From RGIG3701 sp030530205 (GTDB lineage: Bacteria > Planctomycetota > Planctomycetia > Pirellulales > Thermoguttaceae): a DNA stretch of 64,000 bases. Shown here one piece after another: positions 9,651 through 18,876 of this stretch. The DNA lies in NCBI GenBank assembly GCA_030530205.1, contig JAUMVK010000002.1, forward strand, positions 124,001-188,000, in the 5' to 3' direction. A program made the position numbers and the translations under genes. Positions within the stretch are counted from its first letter, which is position 1; each line of letters opens with the position of its first letter. The notes beneath the pieces were generated by a model that did not search any database, was not told where the DNA came from, and saw only the letters and a list, made by a program, of their open reading frames with translations.

Positions 9651-10481
9651 ATGAAAAGTATTTTACCAGTCATTTTCTGTTTGTTTTTCGTGTCCTCCCT
9701 TCTGGCCCAGCAATCGAACGGCGTCGGGACCACACCTGATTTTCACGGACCGGTCGGGATCCAGATGTACTCGCTGCGTGACTACGTTTCCGTAAACGCA
9801 GAACTGGGGCTGAAGCTGGCGCATGATCTGGGCTTCGTGTACATCGAGCCGTCCAACTCGTTCAACAGTACGTACGAGGAATACCGCGCGTACATGGAAA
9901 AGTACAAACTCAAGGCGATCTCGAAGAATTTCGGCTACGGCGATCTGACGACCGATGCCGGGATCGACAAAATGATCGAAATCGGTAAAATCCTGGGCGT
10001 GAAATACATCGGGATCACCTGGATCCCGGAGATGAATGAGGAAAAAGTTCAGGAAGTGATCCGCGTTTTCAACCATGCGGGCGAGCGCATCCACGCGGCG
10101 GGTCTGACCTTCACGTTTCACAATCACGGGAAAGAGTTCACTCCGTGGAAAGAGGGAAAAGAGGGTGAAACCATGTTCGACCGCATCGTTCAGGAGACGA
10201 ACCCTGAGTACGTTAAATTTGAGATGGACGTCCGCTGGGTCACCGCCGGCGATCCCATTGCGCTCCTGAAAAAGTACCCTGATCGGTTCGTCCTGATGCA
10301 CGTGAAATGCGATTCAGGCAAGAACGGGATGTTACTGGAAGAAGGGACGATCGACTGGAAAGCCGTCTTCGCCGCCGCTCAGGAAGCGGGCGTGGAGGCG
10401 TACTTTCTTGAATACGACGATGTGCGGAACATCATCCCGAACACGATTTACAATTTGCGCTATTTGGAAAGCCTGAAATGA
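9651..10481 (+). CDS. Secreted sugar phosphate isomerase/epimerase (xylose isomerase-like TIM barrel)
   Basis: 276 residues. A signal peptide (first ~18, ending LLAQ) places this isomerase outside the cytoplasmic membrane, as is common for planctomycete members. Barrel marks are GIQMYSLRDYV near the N-terminus, FTFHNHGKEF, the acidic metal-site residues in KFEMDVRWV, LMHVKC, and FLEYDDV near the end. It likely isomerises a sugar or keto-sugar; the substrate is unknown. Its stop overlaps the start of the next gene by 4 bases (ATGA), so the two are translationally coupled. Confidence 0.8.
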   Translation: MKSILPVIFCLFFVSSLLAQQSNGVGTTPDFHGPVGIQMYSLRDYVSVNAELGLKLAHDLGFVYIEPSNSFNSTYEEYRAYMEKYKLKAISKNFGYGDLTTDAGIDKMIEIGKILGVKYIGITWIPEMNEEKVQEVIRVFNHAGERIHAAGLTFTFHNHGKEFTPWKEGKEGETMFDRIVQETNPEYVKFEMDVRWVTAGDPIALLKKYPDRFVLMHVKCDSGKNGMLLEEGTIDWKAVFAAAQEAGVEAYFLEYDDVRNIIPNTIYNLRYLESLK

Positions 10482-11473
10482 ACGAAATTTTATCTTTTCT
10501 GCGTGAAGCGGCCGATTTGACGCGGCGCATTCAGAACGATTTCATCACTCCCGCGACATGGGAGAAAAAGGACAAATCGCCCGTTACAGTCGGCGACTTG
10601 GCGGTTCAGACGCTCGTTGCGGCACGTCTGGAGGCGCTTTACCCGGACGTCCCGCTGATTGCCGAGGAGTCCGCAGACCTTCTGCTGACGGACGAGGGGA
10701 AGCGGTTTCTGGAGATCATCCTCCAGTACGTTGTGAAGTACATTCCGGACGTGACGGCGGAAAAGGTGGTGAAGTGGATCTCCCGCGGGAAGCACGACGA
10801 TTCGCTGCGGGACGCGCCGCGTTTCTGGACGCTCGACCCGATCGACGGGACGAAAGGATTCCTGCGCAAAGAGCAGTACGCCACCGCGCTGGCGCTCGTG
10901 GAAAACGGGCAAGTGACGCTTGGGTTCCTTACCACGCCAAATCTGACGTGGCTCCCGGAGACGAAAGAGTTCACGACCGATCAGGCCGTTGGGTCACTCC
11001 TCTGCGCCAAACGGGGCGAGGGGACGCGCGTCGTGCCGCTGGATCGGGGTGACGATGCGCTGGAACCGATCCACGTCTCGGACCATGCGGACCCGGCAGA
11101 GGCTTCGGTCCTGCGTTCGGTCGAGGCGGGCCACACAAATTTGAGCCAGATGGACATTTTGTGCCAGAAAATCGGCGTCACGCGGAACGTCGGGATGGAC
11201 TCTCAGGCGAAATACGCGATGCTCGCGGCGGGAAAGAGTGACCTTCTGTTCCGGCTCATCTCGGCCAAAATGCCGGACTACAAAGAGAAAATCTGGGATC
11301 AGGCGGCCGGCTCGATCATTCTGGAAGAGGCCGGCGGCCGCGTGACTGACCTGGACGGCAAGCCACTCGATTTCTCGCAGGGGTACACGCTCAAGCAAAA
11401 CCGTGGTATCTGCGCCTCGAACGGCCTTCTGCACGATTTGGCGGTCAAAGCGATTGAAGAAATCGGCGCGTAA
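10478..11473 (+). CDS. 3'(2'),5'-bisphosphate nucleotidase / inositol monophosphatase family protein
   Basis: 331 residues. Lithium-sensitive phosphatase motifs are complete: AEES (about residue 61), LDPIDGTKGFLR (metal-binding aspartates, Hal2/CysQ-type) and the C-terminal WDQAAGSIILEEAGG. The DGTKGF form favours PAP/PAPS phosphatases over plain inositol monophosphatase. It would recycle 3'-phosphoadenosine 5'-phosphate from sulfation. Planctomycetes have many sulfatases, but none are seen here. The start overlaps the stop of the secreted isomerase by 4 bases, although the products act in different compartments. Confidence 0.85.
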   Translation: MNEILSFLREAADLTRRIQNDFITPATWEKKDKSPVTVGDLAVQTLVAARLEALYPDVPLIAEESADLLLTDEGKRFLEIILQYVVKYIPDVTAEKVVKWISRGKHDDSLRDAPRFWTLDPIDGTKGFLRKEQYATALALVENGQVTLGFLTTPNLTWLPETKEFTTDQAVGSLLCAKRGEGTRVVPLDRGDDALEPIHVSDHADPAEASVLRSVEAGHTNLSQMDILCQKIGVTRNVGMDSQAKYAMLAAGKSDLLFRLISAKMPDYKEKIWDQAAGSIILEEAGGRVTDLDGKPLDFSQGYTLKQNRGICASNGLLHDLAVKAIEEIGA

Positions 11474-11511
11474 ATTACGGAGATGGTTCTTTCTGCCTCG
11501 TCATAATAATT

Positions 11512-11545
11512 CAGAAACCAGATTCCATGAGAAATCTGGTTTCTG
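11512..11545 (+). terminator. Strong hairpin behind the bisphosphate nucleotidase gene
   Basis: A perfect 13-bp stem CAGAAACCAGATT / AATCTGGTTTCTG with an 8-base loop, followed by TTGTTG. The T-run is short, but the position 38 bases behind the stop supports a terminator. It may also work as an insulator towards the convergent GAPDH gene. Confidence 0.55.
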
Positions 11546-11610
11546 TTGTTGAAGAGGATTTTGAGGGAAGAGATGTATTAACGCAGCGGGACATTAAACA
11601 CATTCAAAAC

Positions 11611-11637
11611 AAAAAAGGGTGGCCGAAATGACCACCC
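11611..11637 (-). terminator. Rho-independent terminator of the GAPDH gene
   Basis: Read on the minus strand: stem GGGTGGTC / GGCCACCC (one T-G pair), loop ATTTC, then six T and TGTTTT. It starts about 25 bases behind the GAPDH stop. Confidence 0.8.
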
Positions 11638-11661
11638 CTCGCGTTTTAAACGGGCTTAAAA

Positions 11662-12672
11662 TCACATGTTGCCCATCTTCCAGATCAGGTCAGCAGCACG
11701 GTTGCTGTAACCCCATTCATTGTCGTACCAGCTGAGGCACTTGAGCATGTTGTCGCCCATGACCATGGTCCACGGACCGGCGAAAATGCTGGAGTGCGCG
11801 TCGTCCACGATGTCCTGCAGGACGATCGGGTCTTCGGTGTAGTCCAGAATTCCCTTCATCGGGCCTTCCGCAGCGGCTTTCATCGCGGCGTTGACGGCTT
11901 CCTTCGTGACGGGTTTGGCGGTCTCAACGACGAGGTCAACAACGGAACCGGTCGGGGTGGGGACGCGGATGGAAATACCGGTCAGCTTGCCCTGAAGATC
12001 CGGGATCACAAGACCGACAGCTTTGGCGGCGCCGGTGGAGGTCGGGATCATGTTCATCGCAGCAGCGCGGGCGCGGTACGGATCCTTGTGCGGCAGGTCC
12101 AGAACACGCTGGTCGTTCGTGAAGCTGTGAACGGTGGTCATTAGGCCTTTGACGATGCCGAAATTGTCGTTGATGACTTTGGCGAACGGAGCCAGGCAGT
12201 TGGTCGTGCAGGAAGCGTTGGAAACGTACTTCATGTCAGGGGTCAGCTGATCGTCGTTGACGCCCAGAACACACGTGAAGTCAGGATCGGTGGCCGGAGC
12301 AGAAATGACGACTTTCTTGCAACCTTTGTGAGAGTCGAAACCAGCTTTGCCGTCAGCGGCGCGCTTGGTGAACAGACCGGTGGATTCCAGAACGACGTCA
12401 ACGTTCAGGTCGCCCCACGGAAGGTTGCCCGGATCACGTTCTTCGAAAACCTTGATCAGTTTGCCATTGACGACCAGACCTTCGTCATTGGCTTCAACCG
12501 TACCATCGAAACGACCATGGACGGAGTCGTACTTCAGAAGAGTCGCCAGCATGGCGTTGCTGGTGAGGTCGTTGATCGCAACGACGTCGTACTTCTCAGG
12601 CTGAGCTGCCATAACGCGGAAAACCAAACGGCCAATACGACCGAAACCATTAATACCAACGCGAATAGCCAC
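11662..12672 (-). CDS. gap: Glyceraldehyde-3-phosphate dehydrogenase
   Basis: 336 residues when started at the GTG at 12672, which has AGGAGA 7 bases upstream and gives the standard N-terminus AIRVGINGFGRIGR. The frame could extend 14 codons further up, but that part lacks a ribosome site. The Rossmann motif is at the start. The active-site cysteine is in SNASCTTNCLAP and the catalytic histidine in HSFTNDQ. The inorganic-phosphate loop STGAAKA and the C-terminal WYDNEWGYSNR are present. It makes 1,3-bisphosphoglycerate in glycolysis, probably with NAD (Asp in VVAIND). Own promoter and terminator, so monocistronic. Confidence 0.95.
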   Translation of the reverse strand: MAIRVGINGFGRIGRLVFRVMAAQPEKYDVVAINDLTSNAMLATLLKYDSVHGRFDGTVEANDEGLVVNGKLIKVFEERDPGNLPWGDLNVDVVLESTGLFTKRAADGKAGFDSHKGCKKVVISAPATDPDFTCVLGVNDDQLTPDMKYVSNASCTTNCLAPFAKVINDNFGIVKGLMTTVHSFTNDQRVLDLPHKDPYRARAAAMNMIPTSTGAAKAVGLVIPDLQGKLTGISIRVPTPTGSVVDLVVETAKPVTKEAVNAAMKAAAEGPMKGILDYTEDPIVLQDIVDDAHSSIFAGPWTMVMGDNMLKCLSWYDNEWGYSNRAADLIWKMGNM

Positions 12673-12759
12673 TATAAAGTCTCCTAGCGTGATAAAAAGA
12701 ACCAATCTTCCCAAAGAGCCATACCATTACGACCCCGGTCCGATTTCAATTTTATCGTA

Positions 12760-12787
12760 ATTATAACGGATTTCCAAAATAACGCAA
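12760..12787 (-). promoter_or_regulatory. Promoter of the GAPDH gene
   Basis: On the minus strand: TTGCGT (12782-12787), spacer 16, TATAAT (12760-12765). The predicted start lies about 80 bases before the GTG. Confidence 0.6.
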
Positions 12788-12832
12788 GCCCCCCCGAAAA
12801 GTTTTTTTAAATTTCCGGCGATTTCCCATTAC

Positions 12833-12856
12833 GGGGACGACGCTTCCAGCGTCGTC
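12833..12856. repeat. REP-like palindrome, copy 3
   Basis: Perfect copy of the GGG-headed hairpin in plus orientation. It is the first of three copies within 120 bases between the GAPDH promoter and the VWA gene end. Confidence 0.75.
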
Positions 12857-12884
12857 AGAAGAAATACTTTGTAGGTTTTCCAGA

Positions 12885-12908
12885 GACGACGCTGGAAGCG
12901 TCGTCCCC
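12885..12908. repeat. REP-like palindrome, copy 4 (inverted)
   Basis: Same hairpin with the CCC tail, i.e. minus orientation. With copy 3 it forms a head-to-head pair spaced by 28 bases. Confidence 0.75.
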
Positions 12909-12926
12909 GCAGATTTTGGATTTTGA

Positions 12927-12950
12927 AACGACGCTGGAAGCGTCGTCCCC
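12927..12950. repeat. REP-like palindrome, copy 5 (inverted)
   Basis: Minus orientation, one base changed at the outer end (A for G). It ends 6 bases from the VWA gene stop codon at 12957. Confidence 0.75.
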
Positions 12951-12956
12951 AAAAGA

Positions 12957-15452
12957 TCAAGCCAGTTTCAGGAGTCGGCGCAGCAACCATTCCAGCGAGA
13001 GTAAAAAGACCAGCGTTCCAAGAAGCCACTCCGATGGAATGACCGGTACAGCCGAGGCGAATTCAATCAACGTTCGCGTGCGGTCCGGGAGTTTAGCCGG
13101 AAATGTTTGCAAACCCGAGTCTTCCACTGAGCCGAAGGCCTCGCCGCCCGTCTGTTGGGCCAGTTCCGTCAGGAATCGCGCGTCACGTTCTGTCCGGTCA
13201 CGTTCCAAATCGGAAAGCACGATTTCCCCTCGCTGGACCAAAACTTCCTCCGAGTCCGGGATTGTGAGTTCGACCCGAAACCGTCCTTCCGTGAGCACCG
13301 AAAAGCGTCCGGTATAAAGTCCTTGCATTTCACGGTCCACAGTGAGCCGTACCTGTTGAATTTTCCCGTTTGGAAGGAAAAGCTCGGCCGTGAGTTCCGG
13401 TACTTTGGCCGGGTCCAGAGGCTGAAGCGCAGGGTCGAAAAGCTGGGCACGCAACTCAATGGGATCCCCGGGGAAGTACCGATCCTGCTCGAGCATCAGT
13501 CTGCCTCGCTGCGACTGCTGGATCATTCGGCCCTGGGTAATGTACCGCACGATTTGCGTGTAAAACCGTGTAAAATACTCGGGATTTTGGGCACGTAACC
13601 GCCAGAATTCCCCCGTCCCGATGTAAAACGTTCGGCCAGCGCCGTAGAACTGGGTCGCCAGAAGAATCGGCGCAGAACCACCCATACGGGTCTGAGGCGC
13701 AGAAAAAGCCGCAAGTGCCGTGGCGCCCGCGCGGAGTTTCTTCGTGGGGAAATGGCCGTACACGCCCGGGAAAGCGTCCCAAATCTTCTGACTGGTACTC
13801 TGCTGATCGTCGAGTTGCAAGTAACTTGCTTCACGTCCCGAACGGGTCCAGTCCAGCGGCCAGATTTCATCCGCCGAGTAAGTGTTTTGCCGGAGTGTTG
13901 AGGTTCGGTCATAAAATTCGACCGGGCAAAGCGTCCGAATATTTGCCAGTTCAGGCGCGTCGAGCCAGCTTCCGACCGCGCTCATGTACACCGGTCCGGC
14001 GATGAAGAGGATCCCGCCTCCGTGACGTGCCGTCCACTCTTCCACCCAACTCGCCTGATCGGGCGAAAGAACTTTCCAATTCGCGTCCACAGAGATGATC
14101 CCATCATACGCGAAAAGTTCCTCACGCGTCACGGGAAAACGAAGCAAAACCCGGTCAGCATCCTGCTGGATCCGAGCCTTCCAGGCCTTTTCCTCCTCTG
14201 GATTCGCAGGGACCGAGCCGGAAGGAGGCAGTGCGCTCTGGAGCAGAACATCCGTTTCAATGGTTTTATCCCGTCGAAGTGCCGTGGCAAGGAATTGGTA
14301 CTCACGCATCGGACCGCCAGCGAAAATGAGCAAGCGGGTCCGGCGTTCCATGACGTCCACTTCGACTTCACGCTGATTATCGTCGAGGTTCTGTTCTTCC
14401 TCTTCCCCCTGAATACGAACCTGGTAAAGATGCTTTCCAACGGGCTGAGGCTCCATGCGGAACTCAAAGGGCGTAAGCGCGGAACGGGAAAGTGGAAGAG
14501 TGGTGGAAAAGAGCATTTTTCCATCCTCGGGTTTACCTTCCGAGGCAGTTCCTTCAGACTGAACACTTTTTTTCTGTTCGACGCTCCAAATTTCACACTT
14601 GATCGTGGATTCGCGGTTTTCATCCCCCAAACCAGTCGCTTCCACAGTGCCGCGGATCATGAACGGATCACTTGGCTGCACGCGGGTCGGAGCTTCCAGT
14701 TCCGCAATTCGGTAGTTCACCACCGGAACGGTCGAACCAAAACCGAGCGTAAAGATGGGTATCCCACGCTCCTTTGCCGCTTCGATGAGTGTTTCGGGGC
14801 CAGAGCCAGCGTTCTGAACGCCGTCCGAACAGAGGATCAGACCGGAAATAGGAAGATCCGCGTGACTCTGGAGCCACTCACGAATCCCATCCGCCTGACG
14901 GGACTGAGTTCCGCGGCAGTCGCGCATTTTTTTCAGTGCTGACGTGAATGATTCCTGAGCCTCCTGATCTGTTTTTTTTTCGGTGTTTTCTTTTTCGTTT
15001 TCCGGCCCTGAAACGATACCATCACGTGTTTTGCCGCAAGTCCAAACGACCCGGGCTTCCGAATCCAGCCCGAAGAAAATCAAATCGTGACGTTTGGCGA
15101 GTTCCTGTACCAACGGGGTTTCTTCCCAAAATTTGGTCAAAGTCTCGGACCGGCTGGGCGAGTCGGGCGAGTTGGTCTCCGGGAGCGTCATGCTGAGCGA
15201 AGTGTCGCAAAAAACGAGAAAACACGAGTTCACCTTCCGCTCGCGTTCCGTCACCCACTGCGGCTGGAGGTAAATCCAGAGCAGAACGAGCAAAACCCCC
15301 ACGCGCAAAATCGGGAGCAAAACCCGCCAGAACGGCCGAAGCTCTACAGAGTCCCGTCTGTAAATACGCACGACAACCCAGACCAAAGCCGCAAAAATCA
15401 GAAGCGGCAGAAGCCAGTCGGAATTCGTATGTATGCGGGAAAATGTAAACAT
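12957..15452 (-). CDS. Membrane-anchored VWA-domain protein with glutamine-amidotransferase-like region
   Basis: 831 residues. Two N-terminal membrane helices (about 14-30 and 45-63) are followed by a VWA domain with the metal-ion site DTSLS (about 84-88) and a second part with LILCSDGVQN. A middle region (about 395-560; LLIFAGGPMREYQF, YDGIISVD, GGILFIAGP) resembles the class-I glutamine amidotransferase-like fold found in planctomycete VWA proteins. A C-terminal membrane helix (about 803-822, ending RRLLKLA) would hold the protein at both ends. It resembles proteins of the MoxR/BatA clusters that act in envelope stress or complex assembly, but no MoxR gene is adjacent here, so the role is inference. 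Confidence 0.75.
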   Translation of the reverse strand: MFTFSRIHTNSDWLLPLLIFAALVWVVVRIYRRDSVELRPFWRVLLPILRVGVLLVLLWIYLQPQWVTERERKVNSCFLVFCDTSLSMTLPETNSPDSPSRSETLTKFWEETPLVQELAKRHDLIFFGLDSEARVVWTCGKTRDGIVSGPENEKENTEKKTDQEAQESFTSALKKMRDCRGTQSRQADGIREWLQSHADLPISGLILCSDGVQNAGSGPETLIEAAKERGIPIFTLGFGSTVPVVNYRIAELEAPTRVQPSDPFMIRGTVEATGLGDENRESTIKCEIWSVEQKKSVQSEGTASEGKPEDGKMLFSTTLPLSRSALTPFEFRMEPQPVGKHLYQVRIQGEEEEQNLDDNQREVEVDVMERRTRLLIFAGGPMREYQFLATALRRDKTIETDVLLQSALPPSGSVPANPEEEKAWKARIQQDADRVLLRFPVTREELFAYDGIISVDANWKVLSPDQASWVEEWTARHGGGILFIAGPVYMSAVGSWLDAPELANIRTLCPVEFYDRTSTLRQNTYSADEIWPLDWTRSGREASYLQLDDQQSTSQKIWDAFPGVYGHFPTKKLRAGATALAAFSAPQTRMGGSAPILLATQFYGAGRTFYIGTGEFWRLRAQNPEYFTRFYTQIVRYITQGRMIQQSQRGRLMLEQDRYFPGDPIELRAQLFDPALQPLDPAKVPELTAELFLPNGKIQQVRLTVDREMQGLYTGRFSVLTEGRFRVELTIPDSEEVLVQRGEIVLSDLERDRTERDARFLTELAQQTGGEAFGSVEDSGLQTFPAKLPDRTRTLIEFASAVPVIPSEWLLGTLVFLLSLEWLLRRLLKLA

Positions 15453-15556
15453 AAAAAAATCAGGAATGTGGAATCAGGAATGAGGAATTCGAGGATCAGG
15501 CCAGAAAGTGCGATGACTTTCTTGTATCAGCATTACACGCCAGCGCAATTCCTGAT

Positions 15557-16609
15557 TTAACGAAGTGCTCCCGTGTTCGGGTCGTAGTTCCAAACGTCCG
15601 TTTTCTTTTCGTGCGTGACCGTCAAAACGCCGTTTATGGAATCGTCGTTCACGCTGATCTCATCGATCTTTTTCCATTCAGCCTGAGAGTTTTCACGGAC
15701 ATAAACACTCACGGACTTGATGGGGTCGTCAGACTGAATTTTCGCCTGTTTCTCCTGGCCGGGAACCGTCATTTCAAGTCCCGAGCCGTCCTCAAGCATC
15801 CGAAGCGCAAAACGGACTTTCCCGGTTTCGTCTTCCATCGGGATCGAGGAACCGAGCTTCATCGGAACCGATTCTTTATCATCGCGCTGATTATTCTTCA
15901 CGACGAAATGGTCGTTTCGGAGGATCTTGCCATCTTCACCCAAAATGAAGTGGCACACGCGATTGTCACGCCAGCCGTTCCACATCACCATGATGTGAAA
16001 ATGGGGCGGAAAGTCCACATGACCGTTGGGGAAATTGGTCTCGAAACCGTAAATATTGATCTGGCCTTTCACCGCCTCTGCCGAGTCGGTGAACCCCATT
16101 TCGCGCATCATTTCCAGCGAGGCGAACATGAAATTCAGGTGCGCTTGGATCTGAGGCTCCGGGTAGGGCAAACCACGGTACGGTCCCGCCTGCACGCCTG
16201 GCACATTATGGAAGACGCAGACCTCCACCGCGCCGAAATGCGGCAAAGTGCCGGAAAAATGGGTCGGCGTTCTGCCTGCATTCATCCGGAAAGTCGCGTC
16301 CGAGCCGGAAATCTGAGCCTGCTTCACACCGTAAACCTTCGCAATTTGCACATTCGGCCACGAAACCGAAACGGTCGGCGCAGGTCGATCTTTCCCCTCC
16401 GCCTCAATGGTGAAGTAGTATTCACGGCGATTCAGGCCCGTAAAAGCATCGCCTTCGACCAGTTTCCAACCTTCCGGAAGCTCAAGCGTCGGCGTGGCGG
16501 TTTCAACCAATTCCGACTTGGTGATTTTCGCCCCGAAACGGGTCACGTCTTGTGCCTGGACTGTGGTCAAAAGCAGAAATAAAACGACGAAAAAACGTAA
16601 TTGAGCCAC
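15557..16609 (-). CDS. Secreted protein of unknown function
   Basis: Not recognised. The GTG at 16609 is chosen as start because GAAAGGG lies 6 bases upstream and it directly begins a good signal peptide (AQLRFFVVLFLLL, cleavage near VQAQ). A TTG 21 bases further up is the alternative. About 350 residues. The mature part is mixed beta with a His-rich segment VDFPPHFHIMVMW (around residue 200) that could bind metal, and a C-terminal SVYVRENSQAEWKKI strand region. It lies 22 bases behind the cytoplasmic isomerase gene, so it ends the minus-strand run of oxidoreductase, isomerase and this gene. Confidence 0.65.
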   Translation of the reverse strand: MAQLRFFVVLFLLLTTVQAQDVTRFGAKITKSELVETATPTLELPEGWKLVEGDAFTGLNRREYYFTIEAEGKDRPAPTVSVSWPNVQIAKVYGVKQAQISGSDATFRMNAGRTPTHFSGTLPHFGAVEVCVFHNVPGVQAGPYRGLPYPEPQIQAHLNFMFASLEMMREMGFTDSAEAVKGQINIYGFETNFPNGHVDFPPHFHIMVMWNGWRDNRVCHFILGEDGKILRNDHFVVKNNQRDDKESVPMKLGSSIPMEDETGKVRFALRMLEDGSGLEMTVPGQEKQAKIQSDDPIKSVSVYVRENSQAEWKKIDEISVNDDSINGVLTVTHEKKTDVWNYDPNTGALR

Positions 16610-16631
16610 AAAAATCCCTTTCGTTTCCAAT

Positions 16632-17459
16632 TCAGCCGATGATTTTTCTCAAGTGCTCGATGCTCCGCGCGGCCTGATCCAACGTCCCGCACTCGACGCT
16701 CAGCACCAGATCCTGCGGGAGCGGCCTGAGCAAAGCGACGACCTCAGCCCAGTCGATCACGCCGTCACCGCAGGCGCAGCCGACGGCGGTTCCCATGACT
16801 TTTCCGCGCTCGGCTTCGGACTGCTCGAACGAAATGTCCTTGGCGTGAAGGTGAATGATGTACGGCGCAAAACGGCGGATCTGCTCGATCGGGTCGAGGC
16901 CGCCCAGGTAGGCGTTCCCCGTGTCGAAGTTGGCCCCGACCGCCGGCGATTTGACCAGATTCAGGATTTTCTCGTATTTGTCCGGGACGAGCGAGTAAGT
17001 CTGATGCGTTTCCAGCCCGATCTTGATCCCGCGGGGCTCCGCCACTTTGACCGCCTCCATGATGGAATATTTGATCAGGACAAAATCTTCTTCCTCGGTG
17101 GTCCACGTTTGCTTGCGGCCCTCGTGCGTGTTGATGATCGGCGCACCGCATTCTTTCGCAAAACGCGCCGCCTGTTTCAGGTACTCCACCGCAATTTCCG
17201 GCTTGGAAAGCTGCGAGTGACTTGAAAGGGCCGAGAGTTTCAGCCCCGCCGCCTCGACCGCGTCCCGGATCCGGAACGGATCGTCCAGCATCGAAACGCT
17301 GTGGAAGTAGCGAGCCTCGGAAAGCAGTTCACGTCCCCAGTGCACCATCGGCTCGATGTACTCGTAGCCCAGTTCTGCCGCGAATTTCACCGCCCACTCG
17401 AAACTTTTGTGGCTCGTACGCACGGCTTCCAGATTCAGACCGATTCCGATTTTACCCAT
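16632..17459 (-). CDS. Sugar phosphate isomerase/epimerase (xylose isomerase-like TIM barrel)
   Basis: 275 residues without a signal peptide. TIM-barrel marks: IGIGLNLEAVR at the start, YIEPMVHWG, THEGRK, the metal-site acids in GLETHQTY and ANFDTGNAYL, LHAKDIS, and the final VLSVECGT with its glutamate. It probably interconverts a keto- or amino-sugar or an inosose. The neighbouring oxidoreductase ends one base before this gene starts, so the two are translationally coupled. Oxidoreductase plus isomerase pairs are typical for inositol or sugar breakdown. Confidence 0.8.
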   Translation of the reverse strand: MGKIGIGLNLEAVRTSHKSFEWAVKFAAELGYEYIEPMVHWGRELLSEARYFHSVSMLDDPFRIRDAVEAAGLKLSALSSHSQLSKPEIAVEYLKQAARFAKECGAPIINTHEGRKQTWTTEEEDFVLIKYSIMEAVKVAEPRGIKIGLETHQTYSLVPDKYEKILNLVKSPAVGANFDTGNAYLGGLDPIEQIRRFAPYIIHLHAKDISFEQSEAERGKVMGTAVGCACGDGVIDWAEVVALLRPLPQDLVLSVECGTLDQAARSIEHLRKIIG

Positions 17460-17460
17460 T

Positions 17461-18783
17461 TCAAACCTCCGGGAGTACGTAGCCTTCGCGGTACGGACGG
17501 CTCAACATCGCGTTGGCCTCTTCACAGTCAACAAAACGTTCGGCTTCGGGGTCCCATTTCAGGGAATGCCCCACGAGTCGCGCAATATTCAAAATGTGGC
17601 ACAGAGACGCGGTCCGGTGGCCAAACTCGCAGTCGTCGATCGGCCGCTCACCGCTCTGGATGCACTCGAGCCAGTTCCTCGTGTGGCTCATTTCCTGGAG
17701 CGGCGATTCCTTCATCAGCTTCTCGGCGATTTCTTGCGGGTTGGTCTGGATCCGGGCGCGGAAAATTTCCATCTTGGCGTCTTTTCCGACGAAAATCGCA
17801 CCGCCGCGATTCCCCTCAATCTCCTTTCCGTCCTGATTTTTCCCGAGCCAGACCGTGATCCCGTTGGCGTAACGGTAGGCCAAACGAGGCTGGGAGCAAA
17901 TCCGGTTCCCACGCTGGGACGATTCCGGCTTTTCGTAGGTCGGAAGGCTCAAAGCGTCCCCCTCCACCAGAATTTCCGTCGGGCCGGTTTCCTGCATTCC
18001 CAACGCGACCTGGATCTGGTCAAGCCCGTGCGTTCCCCAACCGGTCATTTCCCCTCCGGAGTACGGCCGGAAGGAGAGCCAGCCGGGATTCGCCCGCGGC
18101 GCGAAAAGATCGGGATGGAATGGAACGGGTTCCGTCGGGCCGCACCACGTTTCCCAATCAAGCCCTTCCGGGACCGGCTGGGCCGGAAGCGCGCAGTACC
18201 ACGGCGACTCGTAATTGGCTGCGATCACTTCCTGGATCTCACCCAGACCTCCGTCCAGAATGTACTGGCAGCCGATCCGGTTGGCGCGCATGCTGCGCTG
18301 CATCGAGCCGACCTGGAACACAATCCCGGTTTTTCGGGCCGCGCGGACCATCAGGCGCCCCTCGGTGACGGTCAGCGACATCGGTTTCTCGGCGTAAATG
18401 TGCTTCCCCGCCAAGGCCGCGTTCACGCAAATCAACGCGCGCCAATGCTCCGGCGTGGCCGTGACGATCGCGTCCACGTCCTTCCGGTCGAGGATCCGCC
18501 GAAATTCCTGCGTGGCCTGCGACTCGTCCAGCCCGGCGTCTTTGGCGATTTTTTGGGCACGCGGGAGGAAAACGTCGCACGCCGCCACCGGCTGGGCCAT
18601 CGGCTGGGTGTAGGCGCTCCGGAAGACGTAGCTCCCCTGACGCCCGACTCCGATCCCGGCGACGCCGATCCGGTCGTTTGCGCCAACTTTACCGGCCTGG
18701 GCGAAAACGGAGCGGGAAATGACCAGCGGGGCCGCGAGTGCTGCGGACGCGCATTTCAGAAAATGACGGCGGGTGGTGGGCAT
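17461..18783 (-). CDS. Gfo/Idh/MocA family oxidoreductase with Tat leader
   Basis: 440 residues. The N-terminus TTRRHFLKCASAALAAP is a twin-arginine leader, so the folded enzyme with its nucleotide should be exported. Rossmann motif: RIGVAGIGVGRQGSY. Catalytic lysine in EKPM (about residue 125), followed by the C-terminal dehydrogenase domain with GWGTHGLDQIQ. It oxidises or reduces a sugar or polyol with NAD(P). Members of this exported group can form 3-keto-sugars, the substrate type of DUF1080 enzymes. First gene of the coupled pair with the isomerase at 16632. Confidence 0.85.
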   Translation of the reverse strand: MPTTRRHFLKCASAALAAPLVISRSVFAQAGKVGANDRIGVAGIGVGRQGSYVFRSAYTQPMAQPVAACDVFLPRAQKIAKDAGLDESQATQEFRRILDRKDVDAIVTATPEHWRALICVNAALAGKHIYAEKPMSLTVTEGRLMVRAARKTGIVFQVGSMQRSMRANRIGCQYILDGGLGEIQEVIAANYESPWYCALPAQPVPEGLDWETWCGPTEPVPFHPDLFAPRANPGWLSFRPYSGGEMTGWGTHGLDQIQVALGMQETGPTEILVEGDALSLPTYEKPESSQRGNRICSQPRLAYRYANGITVWLGKNQDGKEIEGNRGGAIFVGKDAKMEIFRARIQTNPQEIAEKLMKESPLQEMSHTRNWLECIQSGERPIDDCEFGHRTASLCHILNIARLVGHSLKWDPEAERFVDCEEANAMLSRPYREGYVLPEV

Positions 18784-18876
18784 AAAAAACTCCTAATTTG
18801 AAAATTTAAGTCAATTTTTACTTTCGGGTCCAGGGATTTGGCCCGACGCTTTCTTTTATTTTACTCCATTCCCCGC